From Nocardia fusca NBRC 14340 (GTDB taxonomy: Bacteria; Actinomycetota; Actinomycetes; Mycobacteriales; Mycobacteriaceae), in the NCBI RefSeq assembly GCF_001618425.1, contig NZ_BDCU01000027.1, forward strand, positions 247,062 through 311,061: a stretch of DNA of 64,000 bases, read 5' to 3'. Within the stretch, counting starts at the first letter, position 1. The number at the start of each line of letters is the position of its first letter. The notes under the pieces are model-generated. The model saw nothing but the letters and a program-made list of their open reading frames with translations, made no database searches and was not told where the DNA came from. The position numbers and the translations under genes were made by a program. Shown here in pieces: positions 51,490 through 60,259 of the stretch.

Positions 51490-52515
51490 TCACGCACCCG
51501 CGGCCCGGCGGGTATCGCCGCCGGTCGCCCGGTTGCGCACGGTCCGGGCGACCGACGCGTCGTAGGCATCCAGGTGCTCGAACGCCGGATCCTCGTCGTC
51601 GGCTTCGAGCAGATGGGCACGGCGACGCAGCGCGCGTGCGGTATCCCGGTCCATTCCGGACCGGGCATTGCGCGGCGACGCCGTCCCGGCATCGGCGGGG
51701 CCGTTCCCGGCCGTTTCCTGCCCCCGGCCGGTGAGCCGAGCGCTGCGCCGCCGGCGGATCTCCTGTTCGATCCGGACCTGTTTGCGCAGATACCCCAGGT
51801 AGGTGACCAGGGACAGCACGGCGCCACCGCAACCCCACCAGAAAATGGGTGCGACGGCGACCGCGAGACCGCCGCACAGCACGGCACCGAGTACGAGAGC
51901 GACCACGGCGCGCTGCCGGAAGGTATAGCGCGCGGCCCGGGCGATCGCGTCGGCTTCGGGATCGTAACCGCCGCGCCCGCGGCGGGACGGTACGAAATCC
52001 TCGTCGTCGTATTCGAGTTCCGGGTCCGGCGCCCGCATCGTCGCCCGCACCGGGGGAATGCGCGCGGGAACGTTGGTCTCGGCGCGCCCGGGCGACCGGA
52101 CCTCGTCGTCGCAGTCCTCGTCGCGTTCGAATTCCGCGTCGTCCCAGCCGTCGCCGGGTGCGCTGTCGTGCGCGGTACCGTCCGCACCGGATTCCGGCTC
52201 GGCGCCCCCGGGCCGATCGCCGACGACCTCGTCCGGTTGCTCCTCGTCAGCCGCGGTAGGGTTCTCCTCGGCCGATGTGCTCATCGGATCCTCCGCATCG
52301 TTGGCGTGGTGACGCTTTCGGTAAGGCCGCGTGGTCCGCTTCTTGCGGGCATGCCCACTTCCCTTACGCCGTTTGGAATCTCCACGATGCAGTACCCGCG
52401 TCGCCAGGGCTGTGTCGGTTGTCCGGCGGATTCTGGGATGCCGGTCGGCAAGGATAGGAAACAGGACGAAGACCCACAGTACGACCAGCCCGATCCACAG
52501 GATCGAATTCGGCAT
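51490..52515 (-). CDS. GLPR-like membrane protein (receptor of Glp)
   Basis: This is a 341-residue protein. ATG 52513-52515 is preferred to a GTG at 52527 because GGAGG lies 11 bases before it. One N-terminal membrane helix (about 5-22, ILWIGLVVLWVFVLFPIL) is followed by a basic segment, a long acidic disordered region (about 75-170), a helix pair (about 203-245) and a charged C-terminus. Its position beside glp/moeA and rimJ corresponds to M. tuberculosis Rv0996 and to GLPR of Corynebacterium, the membrane receptor of the gephyrin-like Glp acting with SepF in division. Confidence 0.72.
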   Translation of the reverse strand: MPNSILWIGLVVLWVFVLFPILADRHPRIRRTTDTALATRVLHRGDSKRRKGSGHARKKRTTRPYRKRHHANDAEDPMSTSAEENPTAADEEQPDEVVGDRPGGAEPESGADGTAHDSAPGDGWDDAEFERDEDCDDEVRSPGRAETNVPARIPPVRATMRAPDPELEYDDEDFVPSRRGRGGYDPEADAIARAARYTFRQRAVVALVLGAVLCGGLAVAVAPIFWWGCGGAVLSLVTYLGYLRKQVRIEQEIRRRRSARLTGRGQETAGNGPADAGTASPRNARSGMDRDTARALRRRAHLLEADDEDPAFEHLDAYDASVARTVRNRATGGDTRRAAGA

Positions 52516-52778
52516 CGTCGTCAGCACCTCCGTCCCGCCTGGTCGTCGTCCGAGCCCCCGCCATGAACCGTGTGCGCCCCGACACCGGAGTCCTTCCCCG
52601 CGGGTACGTCTCGCAGATCGTGGTACGAGCTCTCCACCGGTGGCACAGGACGCACCACCGACGTCCGTAGGTTAATTCCGAGTAGGGGTACAACCCGGCA
52701 GGCGCGCCGTGCACTTCCGCCACATGAGTCACATTTCCACCAAAGCCGGGTCCGGGCAGGCCGGTTTCCGGCGGCACG

Positions 52779-53429
52779 TCACCGCAGTGTCAACCGTCCT
52801 TCCCGCGCCAGCCGATCGACCACCCGGCCGGGCAGCTCCTCCACCGTTATCCCGACCAGCAGATGATCGCGCCATGCCCCGTCCACATCGAGATACCTAC
52901 GCAGCAGCCCTTCTTCACGGAAGCCCACATTGCGCAGCACCGCCTGGCTCGCCAGATTCTCCGGCCGCACGGTCGCCTCCACCCGGTGCAGGCCCACCGG
53001 ACCGAAACAGTGATCGAGCCCCAGCGCCAACGCCGCGGTCGCCACCCCCTGCCCGCCGAGATCCTTGGCCACCCAGTACCCGATCCACGCCGAACGCAGC
53101 GCGCCGCGCACGATATTGCCGACCGTCAGCTGCCCGCTGAACGCGCCGTCGACCTCGATCACCAGCGGGATCATCGCGCCGCGACGCGCCTCCGCCTTCA
53201 GGCTCGACCACAGCGGCGGCCAGTTCGAAGCGTGATTGCGCGCGTCCCACGTCCCGCGGCCGGTGGGCTCCCAGGGTTCCAGATGGTTCTGATCCCGCAA
53301 TCTGATCCGGCTCCACGCCGCCGCGTCACGCAACCGCACGGGACGCAACGTCACCTTCCCGGCGGGCACCCGCACCGGGCCGAGGTGCGCGGGCCACCCG
53401 GGGTGCTGGGTGGCCCGGAAAACATTCAT
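52779..53429 (-). CDS. rimJ: RimJ-like GNAT N-acetyltransferase
   Basis: This 216-residue acetyltransferase resembles RimJ/RimL, which modify the alpha-amino group of ribosomal proteins. The pattern is VTLRPVRLRDAAAWSRIRL, IGYWVAKDLGGQGVATAAL (acetyl-CoA-binding G-x-G-x-A variant), HRVEATVRPENLASQAVLRN and GFREEGLLRRYLDVDG. ATG 53427-53429 follows GTGGAG; an upstream GTG is possible. Its true substrate in actinobacteria is not settled. It lies 12 bases after moeA in the galU-moeA-rimJ operon. Confidence 0.88.
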   Translation of the reverse strand: MNVFRATQHPGWPAHLGPVRVPAGKVTLRPVRLRDAAAWSRIRLRDQNHLEPWEPTGRGTWDARNHASNWPPLWSSLKAEARRGAMIPLVIEVDGAFSGQLTVGNIVRGALRSAWIGYWVAKDLGGQGVATAALALGLDHCFGPVGLHRVEATVRPENLASQAVLRNVGFREEGLLRRYLDVDGAWRDHLLVGITVEELPGRVVDRLAREGRLTLR

Positions 53430-53441
53430 GGACTCCACTTT

Positions 53442-54701
53442 TCAGCCGCGCTGCGCCAGGAATGCGACCCGCACCTTGTCACCGGTGCGAATTTCGGTGT
53501 CATCGGGTTCGACCACGATGAGACTGTTGGCCTCCGACATGGCGGCCAGCAGATGCGACGACGCCCCGGCACTGTTGCCGAGCGGCTGTACCAGGTACTC
53601 GCCGGTGGCCTCGTCCCGCATCAACTGGGCACGCAGATAACCCTTGCGGCCCGCCATCGACTGGATGGGAGTTATGGTCCGCGCCCGGACGATCCGGCGC
53701 ATCGGCTGCCGCCTTCCCAGCGCGATCCGGATCAGCGGCCGCACCATCACCTCGAAAACCACCAGAGCGCCCACCGGATTGGACGGCAGCAGAAAGGTAG
53801 GCACCTCGTCGCGGCCGAGACGGCCGAACCCCTGCACCGAACCCGGATGCATCGCCACCCGGGCGATCTCCAGTTCACCGAGGCCCTCCAGCGCCTCACA
53901 CACCTGATCGGAGGCCCACCCGCCGACCGCGCCGGCGATCACCACCACTTCCGCGCGCACCAGCTGACCCTCGACCACATCCCGGAGCCGGCGGGGGTCG
54001 GCATCGACGATGCCGACCCGGTTCACATCCGCGCCGGCATCACGCGCCGCGGCGGCCAGGGCGTAGGAATTCACGTCGTAGACCTGCCCGGGCCCGGGCG
54101 CCCGATCGATATCGACCAGTTCCTCGCCGATCGAGATCACCGACAGCCGCGGCCGCGGATGGACCAGCACCTTGTCCTGGCCCACCGCCGCCAGCAGGCC
54201 CACCTGCGCGGGACCGATGATCGTACCGGCGTGCACCGCGACATCCCCGGGCTGCACATCGTCACCGGCCCGGCGCACATAGTCACCCGACCGCACCGGT
54301 TCGTAGACCTTGAGCCGGCCCCGGCCGCCGTCGGTGAAATCCAGCGGCAGCACCGCGTCGGCGAGGGTGGGCAGCGGCGCGCCGGTCGCGACCCGGACCG
54401 TCTGCCGGGGCTGGAGCCGGATCGGCTGCCGGGAGCCGGCGAGCACCTCCCCGACCACTGGCAGCGTCAGGTCGACAAGTTCGCCGTCCTCGTCGCGGAT
54501 ATCGGCGCCGGCCGACGTCACATCCACACTACGTACGGCGTATCCGTCGATGGCGGCCTGATCGAAACCGGGCAGCGGCCGCTCGGTCACCACGTCCTCG
54601 GCGCACAGCAGACCCTGGGCCTCGGAGATCGCGACCCGCACGGGCCGCGGCGCGACGGCCGCGGCGGTCACCTTGATCTGCTGATCCTCAACAGAGCGCA
54701 T
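53442..54701 (-). CDS. glp: MoeA-family protein, Glp type
   Basis: This 419-residue protein has the MoeA/gephyrin fold. The MoeA catalytic loops are degenerate: P-x-F-D-x-S-A-M-D-G-Y-A is GFDQAAIDGYAV (45-56), and the T-G-G-V-S-V-G-D loop is AGAVGGWASDQV (256-267). This degeneracy and the neighbouring GLPR-like gene match Glp of Corynebacterium (M. tuberculosis MoeA1, Rv0994), which binds SepF in cell division rather than inserting molybdenum. A residual molybdopterin role cannot be excluded. ATG 54699-54701. Confidence 0.82.
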   Translation of the reverse strand: MRSVEDQQIKVTAAAVAPRPVRVAISEAQGLLCAEDVVTERPLPGFDQAAIDGYAVRSVDVTSAGADIRDEDGELVDLTLPVVGEVLAGSRQPIRLQPRQTVRVATGAPLPTLADAVLPLDFTDGGRGRLKVYEPVRSGDYVRRAGDDVQPGDVAVHAGTIIGPAQVGLLAAVGQDKVLVHPRPRLSVISIGEELVDIDRAPGPGQVYDVNSYALAAAARDAGADVNRVGIVDADPRRLRDVVEGQLVRAEVVVIAGAVGGWASDQVCEALEGLGELEIARVAMHPGSVQGFGRLGRDEVPTFLLPSNPVGALVVFEVMVRPLIRIALGRRQPMRRIVRARTITPIQSMAGRKGYLRAQLMRDEATGEYLVQPLGNSAGASSHLLAAMSEANSLIVVEPDDTEIRTGDKVRVAFLAQRG

Positions 54702-54737
54702 CCAGCCCTTCCCGATGTCCTCGCCCTGCAGGCGATC

Positions 54738-55703
54738 TCATTCGTCCGCGGTGAGTTGCGGGTTCCACTCCGGACTCAGCCGGTGCTGGAGCCACTCGCG
54801 CAGCGCGGGACCGTATTCCTCGCGCTCCAGTGCGAAATCCACCGCAGCACGAAGATAGCCGCCCGGGTTCCCCAGATCATGGCGCGACCCACGGTGGACG
54901 ACCACATGAACCGGATGTCCCTCGTCGATGAGCAGCGAGATCGCGTCGGTGAGTTGCAGTTCCCCGCCGGCGCCGGGACCGATGCGGCGCAGGGCGTCGA
55001 AGATCGCGCGATCGAGCAGGTAGCGCCCGGCGGCGGCGAAGGTGGAGGGGGCCTCCTCGAGGCCCGGCTTCTCCACCATGCCCTTGACCCGCAGCACATT
55101 CGGGTTGACCGCGTCGGGCACCGGGGCCACGTCGAATACGCCGTAGGCGCTGACCTGCTCCTTGGGTACATCGATCGCGCACAGGACGGATCCGCCGCGT
55201 TTACGGCGGACCCGGTTCATCACATCCAGTACCCCGCACGGCAGCACCAGATCGTCGGGGAGCAGTACCGCGATGGCGTCCTCGTCGGGGTCGAGCACCG
55301 ATTCGGCCTGGGCCACCGCGTGACCGAGACCCAGCGGTTCCTCCTGCACCACCGAGCTCACATCGAGCAGCCCCGGGGCTTTGCGCACCTTCTCCAGCAG
55401 CTGGAACTTGCCGCGTTCGGCGAGGGTGCTCTCCAGCACCAGGTCCTCCACGAAATGCGCGACCACCCCGTCCTTACCGGGCGAGGTGACGATCACGAGG
55501 CGGCTGGCCCCGGATTCGGCCGCCTCGCTGGCCACCAGCTCGATACCGGGGGTGTCGACCACCGGCAACAGTTCCTTGGGGACCGTCTTGGTCGCGGGCA
55601 GGAACCTCGTTCCCAGCCCGGCCGCGGGCACGACGGCCGTCCGGAAACCCGGTTCCGGCGCGGAGGCGCCCTCGCTGCCCTGTTCTGCGGCCTTTTCTGT
55701 CAT
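54738..55703 (-). CDS. galU: UTP-glucose-1-phosphate uridylyltransferase
   Basis: This 321-residue enzyme makes UDP-glucose for glycans and trehalose. The nucleotide-binding loop is VVPAAGLGTRFLPATKTVPK with the catalytic Lys, followed by KELLPVVDTPGIELVASEAA, QEEPLGLGHAVAQAE and LLPDDLVLPCG. ATG 55701-55703 (MTEKAAEQG) follows AGGGTG; the GTG at 55709 is less likely. galU leads the operon with glp and rimJ and is divergent from the 5-FCL gene. Confidence 0.96.
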   Translation of the reverse strand: MTEKAAEQGSEGASAPEPGFRTAVVPAAGLGTRFLPATKTVPKELLPVVDTPGIELVASEAAESGASRLVIVTSPGKDGVVAHFVEDLVLESTLAERGKFQLLEKVRKAPGLLDVSSVVQEEPLGLGHAVAQAESVLDPDEDAIAVLLPDDLVLPCGVLDVMNRVRRKRGGSVLCAIDVPKEQVSAYGVFDVAPVPDAVNPNVLRVKGMVEKPGLEEAPSTFAAAGRYLLDRAIFDALRRIGPGAGGELQLTDAISLLIDEGHPVHVVVHRGSRHDLGNPGGYLRAAVDFALEREEYGPALREWLQHRLSPEWNPQLTADE

Positions 55704-55795
55704 ATACACACCCTATCCACCCGGAGCACCGCCCAAACGGCTGTACACCGGCTCGCTGCGGACTTACGCGACGAAACCGGCACCGGTGAGAGCCT

Positions 55796-56398
55796 ATGGT
55801 TGTCGCCGTGCCTGTGCCCGACGAGCGTGACAAACAGGCCTGGCGCACGGAGATCCGTGCCCGCCGGGCGCGGCTACCCGAACTCGTGCGCGCCACGGAG
55901 GCGGCGGCACTGGCCGCCGCGGCCGCGGACCTCGGTCCCGCCGAGTGGGTGTGCGCCTACGTGCCGATGCGCGCGGAACCGGGTTCGCCGGCCCTGCCCG
56001 AGGCGCTGCGCGCGGCCGGTAGCCGGGTGTTGTTGCCGGTGACCGGGGCGCCCGGCCCGCTGCGCTGGGGTGAATTCACCGGCGCGGGATCGCTGCGGCC
56101 GGGCCGCTACGGCCTGCTGGAACCGGCGGGCCCGGTACTACCGCCGGAAACCGTCGCGCGGGCGGAGGTCCTGCTGATCCCGGCACTGGCGGTGGACCGG
56201 CGCGGGGTCCGGCTCGGCCAAGGAGCCGGCTACTACGACCGGACCCTGGGTATGGCCGATCCCACTGCCCGGCGCACCGTGGTCGTCCGCGACGACGAGG
56301 TGGTCGAGCGGCTGCCCGAGGAACCTCACGATATCCGGATGACCTGGGTGCTCACCCCGGGCGGCGGCCTGCGCCGGCTCGATGTGACAGCGCCGTGA
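55796..56398 (+). CDS. 5-formyltetrahydrofolate cyclo-ligase
   Basis: This 200-residue enzyme converts 5-formyl-THF to 5,10-methenyl-THF with ATP. Family features are KQAWRTEIRARRARLPE, LRPGRYGLLEPAGPVLPPE, LLIPALAVDRRGVRLGQG and the glycine-rich ATP site AGYYDRTLG. ATG 55796 is the first start; in-frame GTGs follow. Divergent to galU, in the same place as M. tuberculosis Rv0992c. Confidence 0.93.
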   Translation: MVVAVPVPDERDKQAWRTEIRARRARLPELVRATEAAALAAAAADLGPAEWVCAYVPMRAEPGSPALPEALRAAGSRVLLPVTGAPGPLRWGEFTGAGSLRPGRYGLLEPAGPVLPPETVARAEVLLIPALAVDRRGVRLGQGAGYYDRTLGMADPTARRTVVVRDDEVVERLPEEPHDIRMTWVLTPGGGLRRLDVTAP

Positions 56399-56463
56399 GA
56401 CGCCGCCGTGGTGGCACTCGACACAATGGAGGGTATGCGGGAATCATTCGGCGATTGGCACTG

Positions 56464-56490
56464 TTGGCACTGTCGGCTGTAGAGTGCTAA
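56464..56490 (+). promoter_or_regulatory. CIRCE-like HrcA operator upstream of the FmdB gene
   Basis: TTGGCACTG (56464-56472), nine bases and GAGTGCTAA (56482-56490) reproduce the CIRCE dyad TTAGCACTC-N9-GAGTGCTAA. The right half is perfect and the left half has two mismatches. It lies 24 bases from the GTG, a good blocking position. The M. tuberculosis homologue Rv0991c belongs to the HrcA heat-shock regulon, which supports the call. Confidence 0.8.
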
Positions 56491-56514
56491 GTCTCGAATA
56501 CCGCGGAGGACCCA

Positions 56515-56823
56515 GTGCCAACCTATTCATACGCGTGCACCCAGTGCGACAACCGCTTCGATATCGTTCAGTCCTTTACCGATGAGGCACTCACTGTCTG
56601 CTCGGAGTGCTCCGGCACCCTGCGTAAGCTCTTCAATTCGGTGGGCATCGTCTTCAAGGGCAGCGGCTTCTACCGGACCGACAGCCGCAGCGGCGCCTCG
56701 ACCGCCAGCGAACCGGCCAAGTCCGACAGCTCCACGTCGAGCTCTTCGGGATCCGGTGCGAAATCGAGCTCGGACAAGGGCTCCGCGGGTACCTCCTCGG
56801 CACCCGCCGCCGCGGCCAGCTGA
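56515..56823 (+). CDS. FmdB/Ruc-like zinc-ribbon stress protein
   Basis: This is a 102-residue protein. The N-terminal zinc ribbon has Cys8, Cys11, Cys29 and Cys32 (YACTQCD and VCSECSG), and the following KLFNSVGIVFKGSGFYRTD is the typical FmdB sequence. The C-terminal half is Ser/Ala/Gly rich and disordered. Rv0991c of M. tuberculosis is Ruc, a chaperone activated when zinc is released on oxidation. The GTG at 56515 follows GGAGGA. A CIRCE-type dyad in front supports heat-shock control. Confidence 0.88.
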   Translation: MPTYSYACTQCDNRFDIVQSFTDEALTVCSECSGTLRKLFNSVGIVFKGSGFYRTDSRSGASTASEPAKSDSSTSSSSGSGAKSSSDKGSAGTSSAPAAAAS

Positions 56824-56966
56824 GAGCGGGATCGCGACCCGGCCCCGCCCGGACAGGTCGTTGGCGGCGGCCGGGTATCGCGGATGATCCATCCACACCC
56901 CGGGAGTTGTCCACAATCGCGCACAACCCCGGGTCGGCGGCCGGACCGTACTCATACGCTCGGTCC

Positions 56967-57662
56967 ATGAGCCGCATCCGACCCCCTGCCCGCACGAGCG
57001 GCGGCCGCCGCTCCTCCCTCGGCGCCGGCGACACCTGGCGCGACGCGTTCGCCGATCGACCGGCCTGGGCCGACGGGGTCCTGCTGCGCCGTGTGCTGGC
57101 CGTCCTGTGCGCGCTCGCGGCCGTCACGCTGTTCCTCCGCGGCGATCCGGCCCACGCGCGCGGCTCCGTCGTGGTCGCGGCCCGCGACCTGCCGCCCGGC
57201 CACCTGCTCGCCGCCGCGGATCTCCGCCTCGCCTCCTACCCTCCGGACGCCACACCCGACGGCGCGGCCGCCGACCCGGCACCGCTGCTCGGCGCCGTGC
57301 TCACCGCTGCCCTGCGAGCGGGCGAGGTGCTCACCGATGTCCGTGTGGTCGGGCCGCGGCTCGCCGCGGCCGCCACCGGACGGCCGGACGCCCGGATCGT
57401 GCCCATCCGCCTGGCCGATACCGCGATCACCGAAATACTGCGGGCCGGAGATCGGGTGGACGTGGTGGCCGCCGGTGCCGAGGATCCGGCACTCGCGCAA
57501 ACCCTGGCGGTCGACGCCGCGGTGGTACTGGTGTCGGGGCCGCCGGCGGAGTCGGGCAAGCGCCACGCCGAACGGGTCGTGCTGGTGGCAATGGACGCCC
57601 ACCGGGCAGCGGTCGTCGCCGCGGCCTCGTTGCACAGCGCACTCACCGTGATCTTCCACTGA
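56967..57662 (+). CDS. SAF-domain membrane protein (CpaB/RcpC-like)
   Basis: This is a 231-residue protein. ATG 56967 (MSRIRPPARTSG) is preferred over an upstream in-frame start, which is without a ribosome site. A membrane helix (about 42-60, VLAVLCALAAVTLFLRG) is followed directly by the SAF domain VVVAARDLPPGHLLAAADLR. A second lobe (about 150-231) reads PIRLADTAITEILRAGDRVDVVA, as in CpaB/RcpC pilus proteins. No pilus genes are next to it, so a solitary periplasmic role is possible. Confidence 0.78.
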   Translation: MSRIRPPARTSGGRRSSLGAGDTWRDAFADRPAWADGVLLRRVLAVLCALAAVTLFLRGDPAHARGSVVVAARDLPPGHLLAAADLRLASYPPDATPDGAAADPAPLLGAVLTAALRAGEVLTDVRVVGPRLAAAATGRPDARIVPIRLADTAITEILRAGDRVDVVAAGAEDPALAQTLAVDAAVVLVSGPPAESGKRHAERVVLVAMDAHRAAVVAAASLHSALTVIFH

Positions 57663-57684
57663 GCGCCCGGCCCACACACGACGA

Positions 57685-57716
57685 AGGGACCCACCGCGAA
57701 CACGCGGTAGGTCCCT
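57685..57716. terminator. Bidirectional hairpin after the SAF gene and porin unit
   Basis: AGGGAC (57685-57690) with ACCGCG pairs with CGCGGT and GTCCCT (57711-57716) around AACA, with one mismatch. It lies between convergent stops at 57662 and 57776. Confidence 0.65.
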
Positions 57717-57775
57717 CCACCGAGATGTGGGTGCGGCCGAGCCGGGCACCCGGCCGGATGAGCGTTGCGGCCGGA

Positions 57776-58444
57776 TCAGCCGAGGCTGAACGGCTGACCC
57801 CACAGGGTCACCACGGACATCACGTTATCGGTCTCGACCTTGACCCGTACGAACGAGCGCGCCTGCGCGTAGCCGCCGCAGCCGTTGACGCCGATGGTCT
57901 GATCGGACCAGGTCACCGAACCACTGTTGCCCTTGAACTTGTTGTTGGTGGCGTGATCCTCGTTGCCGTAGTCATCGGGCTTCTCGATATCGAGGACGTA
58001 GAAGGACTTCGCCTGGCCGGGGCCCAGCGTCAGGTTGCCGCCGACCTCACCACTGGGGCTGACCTCGCCGGACTCACCGTCGATATCGGCGCTGGCGCCG
58101 CCTTCGGCACCGCCGCCGTCGATATTGACCTGGCAACCCACGACATAGCCGGGGTAGATCTTGCCGCCGACCTTCTCGCCGCCGGCGATCTCGACCTGCG
58201 CGCTACCGGAGGCCCACGCATTGCGGTGGATCGGCGTCGCGCCCATGGACGGGCTGATGGTGGCGGATTCGCCGACCAGGCGCACGGTCACCACGGTGCC
58301 GTCGGACAGGGTCTTGGTGATTTCGCCGCCGGGCAGCGGGATGAAGGTGTCGGCGTTGGCAGCGCCGGTGGAGAACAGGCCCAGCGCCATCGAGGCAGCG
58401 GCGCCGACGCCGGCAAGGCGCGCCAGATTCTTACGGTTGAACAT
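57776..58444 (-). CDS. MspA/Nfp-family porin, type 2 (downstream unit)
   Basis: This 222-residue protein has a signal peptide (MFNRKNLARLAGVGAAASMA, cleaved after ANA-D). The mature part shows the MspA-type beta pattern: ISPSMGATPIHRNAWASGSA, IYPGYVVGCQVNIDGGG, LGPGQAKSFYVLDIEKP and the ending TLWGQPFSLG. MspA proteins assemble into octameric channels in the mycolate outer membrane. In Nocardia farcinica two homologues, NfpA and NfpB, form a mixed channel. It is 72 bases after the type 1 gene, in the same operon. Confidence 0.92.
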   Translation of the reverse strand: MFNRKNLARLAGVGAAASMALGLFSTGAANADTFIPLPGGEITKTLSDGTVVTVRLVGESATISPSMGATPIHRNAWASGSAQVEIAGGEKVGGKIYPGYVVGCQVNIDGGGAEGGASADIDGESGEVSPSGEVGGNLTLGPGQAKSFYVLDIEKPDDYGNEDHATNNKFKGNSGSVTWSDQTIGVNGCGGYAQARSFVRVKVETDNVMSVVTLWGQPFSLG

Positions 58445-58516
58445 GTGTTTGTGCCCCTCTGGGGTTGAATTCGCTACAGCGAGAGATGTGGTGGGTGAAT
58501 TCGACCGGTGCCGGAA

Positions 58517-59191
58517 TCAGCCGATGCTGAACGGCTGCCCGTAGAGGGTGGTCTTCGAGTAGTGGTCACCGATGATCTCGACGACGGTGTACGCCCGGGC
58601 CTGCGCGTAACCGGCGCAACCCTGGATCTCCATCTCCACGTCCTGGTACTCGACGGAGTAGACGCCCGGCTTCTCGATGTCCTTGAATTCGATCTGCACG
58701 AACTCGACCTCACCGGGACCGAGCTCGATACCGACCGAGCCGCCGACGCTGCCGCCGCCGACCTCGAGGCCGCCGGAAATGCCCAGTCCGATGGCATCGT
58801 CGGCGATGCTCACCTGGCAGCCGACGATGTAGCCGGTGTTGATCTGCGAGGCACCGTGCGTCGAGGAGTTGTTGGTCCCGTCCGCGCCGGTCGGGCCGTT
58901 GTTCGGACCGGCTTCGCCTTCGGGGGTCACCGAGACGTCGGCGGTGGCGTTGCCCGAGACCCAGACGGTCCGGCCCGCGCCGTTGGCGGCCAGGGAGGGC
59001 GAGACGAGCGCGCTCTCATGGGTGCGGGTGATCTTCACGCCGGGTCCGAGTTTTTCACCGTCGGGCAGCGGAACGAAGGTGTCCGCGTTCGCGGCACCGG
59101 TCGAGAACAGGCCCATGGCCACGGCCGCGACAGCGCCAACGCCCAGAGCGCGCGCGCCGCAGCGCAGACCGGTGGTGCGGTTCTTGCTCAT
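58517..59191 (-). CDS. MspA/Nfp-family porin, type 1 (downstream unit)
   Basis: This is a 224-residue protein. ATG 59189-59191 (MSKNRTTGLRCG) follows GAGGGGAAAT and was chosen over an upstream in-frame extension. The signal peptide ends FSTGAANA-D. Mature-part features are VSPSLAANGAGRTVWVSG, NTGYIVGCQVSIADDA, ELGPGEVEFVQIEFKDI and EIIGDHYSKTTLYGQPFSIG. It is close in sequence to the gene at 60260-60934 and shares length and ends. Together with the type 2 gene it forms one copy of the duplicated pair. Confidence 0.92.
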   Translation of the reverse strand: MSKNRTTGLRCGARALGVGAVAAVAMGLFSTGAANADTFVPLPDGEKLGPGVKITRTHESALVSPSLAANGAGRTVWVSGNATADVSVTPEGEAGPNNGPTGADGTNNSSTHGASQINTGYIVGCQVSIADDAIGLGISGGLEVGGGSVGGSVGIELGPGEVEFVQIEFKDIEKPGVYSVEYQDVEMEIQGCAGYAQARAYTVVEIIGDHYSKTTLYGQPFSIG

Positions 59192-59511
59192 ATTTCCCCT
59201 CATCAAGGTTTTCAGCGACACCCGGCATCGCAGCGATTCGATGCCGGGGCGGCCCGAGAACAGGCTGCATAGAGCTTGAGGGACGGCTGTAGCCACGAGA
59301 TGAACCAAAAACCACACAACCGGTGAACACTCGAGTACCGTGCCGCCGACACGGTGTGTCGACCGGATGAGTGCCAGATGGCCGGCAAGTGACCGGTGCT
59401 GGGGAAATACCCGCCGGGTATCGGCGGCACCGGTCCTGCGGCAATAGAATACGGGCCCGCCGCGGCTGCGGCGGGCCCGTATTCGTGCCAGTATGTCGGA
59501 TCGGCCGGATA
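59192..59511. other. Spacer between the two porin units
   Basis: Apart from the hairpin at 59447-59484, this 320-base stretch is non-coding. Its right end is the 3' side of the upstream unit and its left end is the leader of the downstream type 1 gene, with the same AGGGGAAAT ribosome site as the upstream type 1 gene. A promoter for the downstream unit is expected here, but I cannot point to it. Confidence 0.4.
59447..59484 (-). terminator. Perfect hairpin after the upstream porin unit
   Basis: GAATACGGGCCCGCCGC (59447-59463) pairs with its complement ending at 59484 around GGCT. It begins 28 bases after the stop of the type 2 gene at 59512, so it ends the upstream porin operon. Confidence 0.7.
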
Positions 59512-60177
59512 TCAGCCGAGGCTGAACGGCTGTCCCCAGAGCGTGACGAAGGTGATCACGTGCTCGGTTTCCACCTCGACCTTGACGAAGGACCGGGCCT
59601 GCGCGTAGCCACCGCAGCCGCTGAGGCCGATGGTCTGATCGGACCAGGTCACCGAACCACTGTTGCCCTGGAACTTGTTGTTGGTGGCGTGATCCTCGCT
59701 ACCGAAGTCGTCCGGTCCCTCGATATCGAGGACGTAGAACGATTTCGCCTGGCCGGGGCCGACGGTGAGGTTGCCGCCGGTTCCGACGCTCGGGCTCACG
59801 GCACCTTCGGTGTCCACCTCGGCACCGGCGCCGCCTTCGGCGCCGCCACCGTCGATATTGACCTGGCAGCCCACGACATAGCCGGGGTAGATCTTGCCAC
59901 CCACGTCCTCGCCGCCGGCGATCTCGACCTGCGCGCTACCGGAGGCCCACGCGTTGCGGTGCACCGGCGTGGCACCCATGGACGGGCTGATGGTCGCCGA
60001 CTCGCCGACCATGCGTACGGTCACGACCGTGCCGTCGGACAGCGTCTTGACGAGTTCGCCGCCGGGCAGCGGCACGAAGGTATCGGCACTGGCCGCTCCG
60101 GTGGAGAAGAGGCCGAGCGCGATGGTGGTGGCGGCGCCGACGCCCGCCAGGCGCGCCAGATTCTTACGGTTGAACAT
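59512..60177 (-). CDS. MspA/Nfp-family porin, type 2 (upstream unit)
   Basis: This 221-residue protein starts at ATG 60175-60177 (MFNRKNLARLAGVGAATTIA). It is nearly identical to the gene at 57776-58444, including IHRNAWASGSAQVEIAGGE-type and YVVGCQVNIDGGGAEGG segments. The signal peptide ends FSTGAASA-D. It follows the type 1 gene by 82 bases. The long in-frame extension upstream to 60546 is antisense-like and overlaps the type 1 gene. Confidence 0.92.
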   Translation of the reverse strand: MFNRKNLARLAGVGAATTIALGLFSTGAASADTFVPLPGGELVKTLSDGTVVTVRMVGESATISPSMGATPVHRNAWASGSAQVEIAGGEDVGGKIYPGYVVGCQVNIDGGGAEGGAGAEVDTEGAVSPSVGTGGNLTVGPGQAKSFYVLDIEGPDDFGSEDHATNNKFQGNSGSVTWSDQTIGLSGCGGYAQARSFVKVEVETEHVITFVTLWGQPFSLG

Positions 60178-60259
60178 GAGAGTTACACCCTTCGAGGGGA
60201 GAGCTCGCGGAATGCGCGAGAAAGATTCGATTCGATGCGACGTGGACGGGCGCGGCAGC

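Noticed and set aside
52364..52777. Minus-strand 137-codon frame between rimJ and the GLPR-like gene
   Set aside because: It overlaps the GLPR start, has CxxC-like pairs by chance only and no ribosome site; treated as non-coding.
52863..56042. Very long plus-strand open frame (over 1,000 codons)
   Set aside because: It is antisense to rimJ, glp and galU, all with clear motifs, and reads His/Arg/Gly-rich without domains. High GC creates long shadow frames.
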